A stretch of 64,000 bases of DNA from Acidobacteriota bacterium (GTDB lineage Bacteria > Acidobacteriota > UBA6911): contig JAISUT010000056.1 of NCBI GenBank assembly GCA_031271905.1, positions 41,856 to 105,855 on the forward strand. Direction: 5' to 3'. The position numbers and the translations under genes were made by a program. Under the pieces are notes generated by a model, which did not search any database, had not been told where the DNA came from, and saw only the letters and a program-made list of their open reading frames with translations. The number at the start of each line of letters is the position of its first letter. The first letter of the stretch is position 1. Below are positions 62,737 to 64,000 of this stretch, in pieces.

Positions 62737-63169
62737 GGTGTTCCTCGACACAAGCGTGATTTTCGCCGCCGTCCTTTCTGCAGACGGTGGGGCGCGACAA
62801 TTGTTCCGACTGGCAGAAGCTGGCGTCGTGCAACTTTTAGTCGGGGCGTCCGTCCTACGCGAAGCGGAAGAGGTGACGCGACGCAAGGCACCGGCGTCGC
62901 TGGCGACCTTGGCGCGGCTGTTGCATGTCGCGAACATCGAAGTATGCGCAGATCCCGACGCCGCAGAAATCGCGGCGGCCTCGCGCAACGTGCAGTACCC
63001 GCCGGACGCGCAGGTGTTGGCAGAAGCCATCCGCGCCCGCCCCGATTGGTTTGTCAGTCACGACAAAGAACATTTCCTGAAACGGGTCGAAGACTTCAAC
63101 TTCGCTTTTTCGATAGGGACGCCAGGCGATGCATTGCAATTCATTCGGGACAGCTTTTCCAAACTGTAG
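62717..63169 (+). CDS. PIN-domain toxin (VapC-like)
   Basis: 150 residues. Acidic residues of the PIN active site are in VFLDTSVIFAAVLS, the mid Glu in REAEEVTR, and the late Asp residues in PPDAQVLAEA and FVSHDKEHF. The length is close to that of the PIN_3-type VapC group. It is a predicted Mg-dependent RNase that inhibits translation when freed from the antitoxin. The gene looks intact. It is followed 12 bases later by a broken hydroxylase gene. Confidence 0.88.
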   Translation: MTQKNIRVFLDTSVIFAAVLSADGGARQLFRLAEAGVVQLLVGASVLREAEEVTRRKAPASLATLARLLHVANIEVCADPDAAEIAAASRNVQYPPDAQVLAEAIRARPDWFVSHDKEHFLKRVEDFNFAFSIGTPGDALQFIRDSFSKL

Positions 63170-63181
63170 AGACGCCAGTGT

Positions 63182-64000
63182 TTGAACGAAGAGGCGTTGA
63201 AGGCGCTCGACGTGCAGTGGGAGATACTGCCGCATGTCGTGGACATCAAAGAAGGCAGGAAGGACGGCGCCCCGGTGATCCAGCCGCCGCCGCCCCCGTC
63301 GCCGAAAGGGGGCGGCATGTTCGGCATGGGGGGCGGCAACAACCCGCCGAAGAAGGGGAACGTCTCCTATTCGAACCAGAACCAGGGGGATGTGGAAAAA
63401 GGCTTCGCCGAGGCGGACCACATCGTCGAGTACGACCTGAACCTGCCCACCTACGCCTCCTCTTCGCCCAACCCGGGAGTTCGTGCGTTGCGTCAACACC
63501 CGCAGGGACACGTTCGACTTCATGATCCAGCAGCGCTTCGTCCATGTGAAGATGGGCTTCACCGACGACGGCCTGATCACGGCTTTCGACGACTTCTCGA
63601 TAGCCGACGGCGGCACCCAGGGCAATTCGTTCTTCGGGACTTCGGGCGACCAGGGCTACGGGCCGTACATCGGCACCAAGTGCGTGAACATAAGGCAGCG
63701 GATGGACATCGTGGACAGCAACCGCGGCCTCATGCCGTTCAGCTCGCAGTTCTGCCCCTTCAACTGGGACGCGGTGACGATGGCGATACACATCATCGCC
63801 GAGAGGCTGGGGAAGGATCCCATCGACGTCGCGCGGCTGAACCTGCACGGCCCGGACGGTCAAGAGGATCCGAGGCCGGTCCCCAGCTTCGACGCCTGCA
63901 TCGAAGCCGGAAAGAAGATGATGGACTGGAGCTGGCATAAGAACGGCGCGAAGAAGCTGCCCGACGGCCGGATGCACGGGGCCGGATTCAGGTACCAGAT
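63182..64000 (+). pseudogene. Broken second molybdenum-hydroxylase large subunit, continues past window
   Basis: The first frame (63182-63476) starts mid-domain (ALKALDVQWEILPHVVD) and runs through DVEKGFAEADHIVEYDLNLP, the end of the a/b hammerhead. At about 63474 the similarity jumps to another frame (REFVRCVNTRRDTFDFM, then HVKMGFTDDGLITAFDD) that stays open to the window end (RMHGAGFRY). Compared with the 19.2-21.7 kb subunit, about 90 residues including the QG-motif region are missing at the junction, and the first ~150-200 residues are missing in front. So it is truncated, internally deleted and frameshifted, or misassembled. Confidence 0.75.

Overview
The window is a high-G+C chromosomal segment of a Gram-negative, flagellate and chemotactic bacterium. 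The envelope type is shown by a TonB-dependent receptor, an outer-membrane barrel, a lipobox-bearing binding protein and a Tat-exported subunit. Motility is implied by a full che operon and an orphan FlhB C-terminal-domain gene. Strong Shine-Dalgarno sites such as GGAGGTGATC before the pgpH-like gene fit a canonical 16S tail. The pgpH-ybeY-corC order, the short GNAT-type argA, ArgR and the two-CW-like cysteine pattern in CheA recall deltaproteobacterial-type lineages, but I cannot place the organism from sequence alone.

Layout. 1-9 kb, minus strand: chemotaxis operon cheA-cheW-mcp-cheR-cheB-cheD, then a FIST sensor gene and the start of one more gene cut by the window edge. 9.2-10.7 kb: argF and a YjbQ-family gene. 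10.8-11.3 kb: decayed YD-repeat/Fn3-like remnants. 11.4-14.2 kb: an ECF sigma factor translationally coupled to a membrane VWA protein with an anti-sigma-like head. 14.5-16.9 kb: tRNA-Ala(GGC), an RluA-family protein lacking the catalytic Asp, and an ADP-ribosylglycohydrolase. 17-21.7 kb: a three-subunit, probably periplasmic molybdenum hydroxylase next to a truncated Phd-type antitoxin. 22-26.2 kb: a soluble histidine kinase and a MalT-like LuxR regulator whose last codons carry an 18-base homopolymer. 26.5-32 kb: argR-argC-argB-argD-argA-argJ behind two ARG-box-like sites.

32-37.3 kb: signal peptidase I, a secreted hypothetical, a TPR protein, an RlmI-type methyltransferase, and a FlhB-CTD/FliK-like pair. 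37.5-43.3 kb: pyruvate phosphate dikinase, and a secreted protein built of 23-residue repeats with a peptidoglycan-binding tail. 43.5-48.8 kb: a YfgM-like protein, DUF177-rpmF-plsX-acpP behind a consensus sigma-70 promoter, and etfB-etfA. 49-53.1 kb: pgpH-ybeY-corC. 53.3-62 kb: an outer-membrane barrel, a diheme protein, a TonB-dependent receptor and a FecBCD-type ABC importer; the receptor and importer are separated by Rhs debris and a VapBC module with a truncated toxin. 62.4-64 kb: a second, intact-looking AbrB/PIN module and a broken second molybdenum-hydroxylase large subunit running off the window.

The core is conserved housekeeping DNA (arginine, lipid and translation genes, chemotaxis). 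The accessory character is concentrated at about 10.8-11.3, 17.0, 57.9-59.1 and 62.4-64 kb, where toxin-antitoxin pieces, Rhs fragments and broken genes meet. I see no CRISPR array, no transposase, no prophage and no rRNA.
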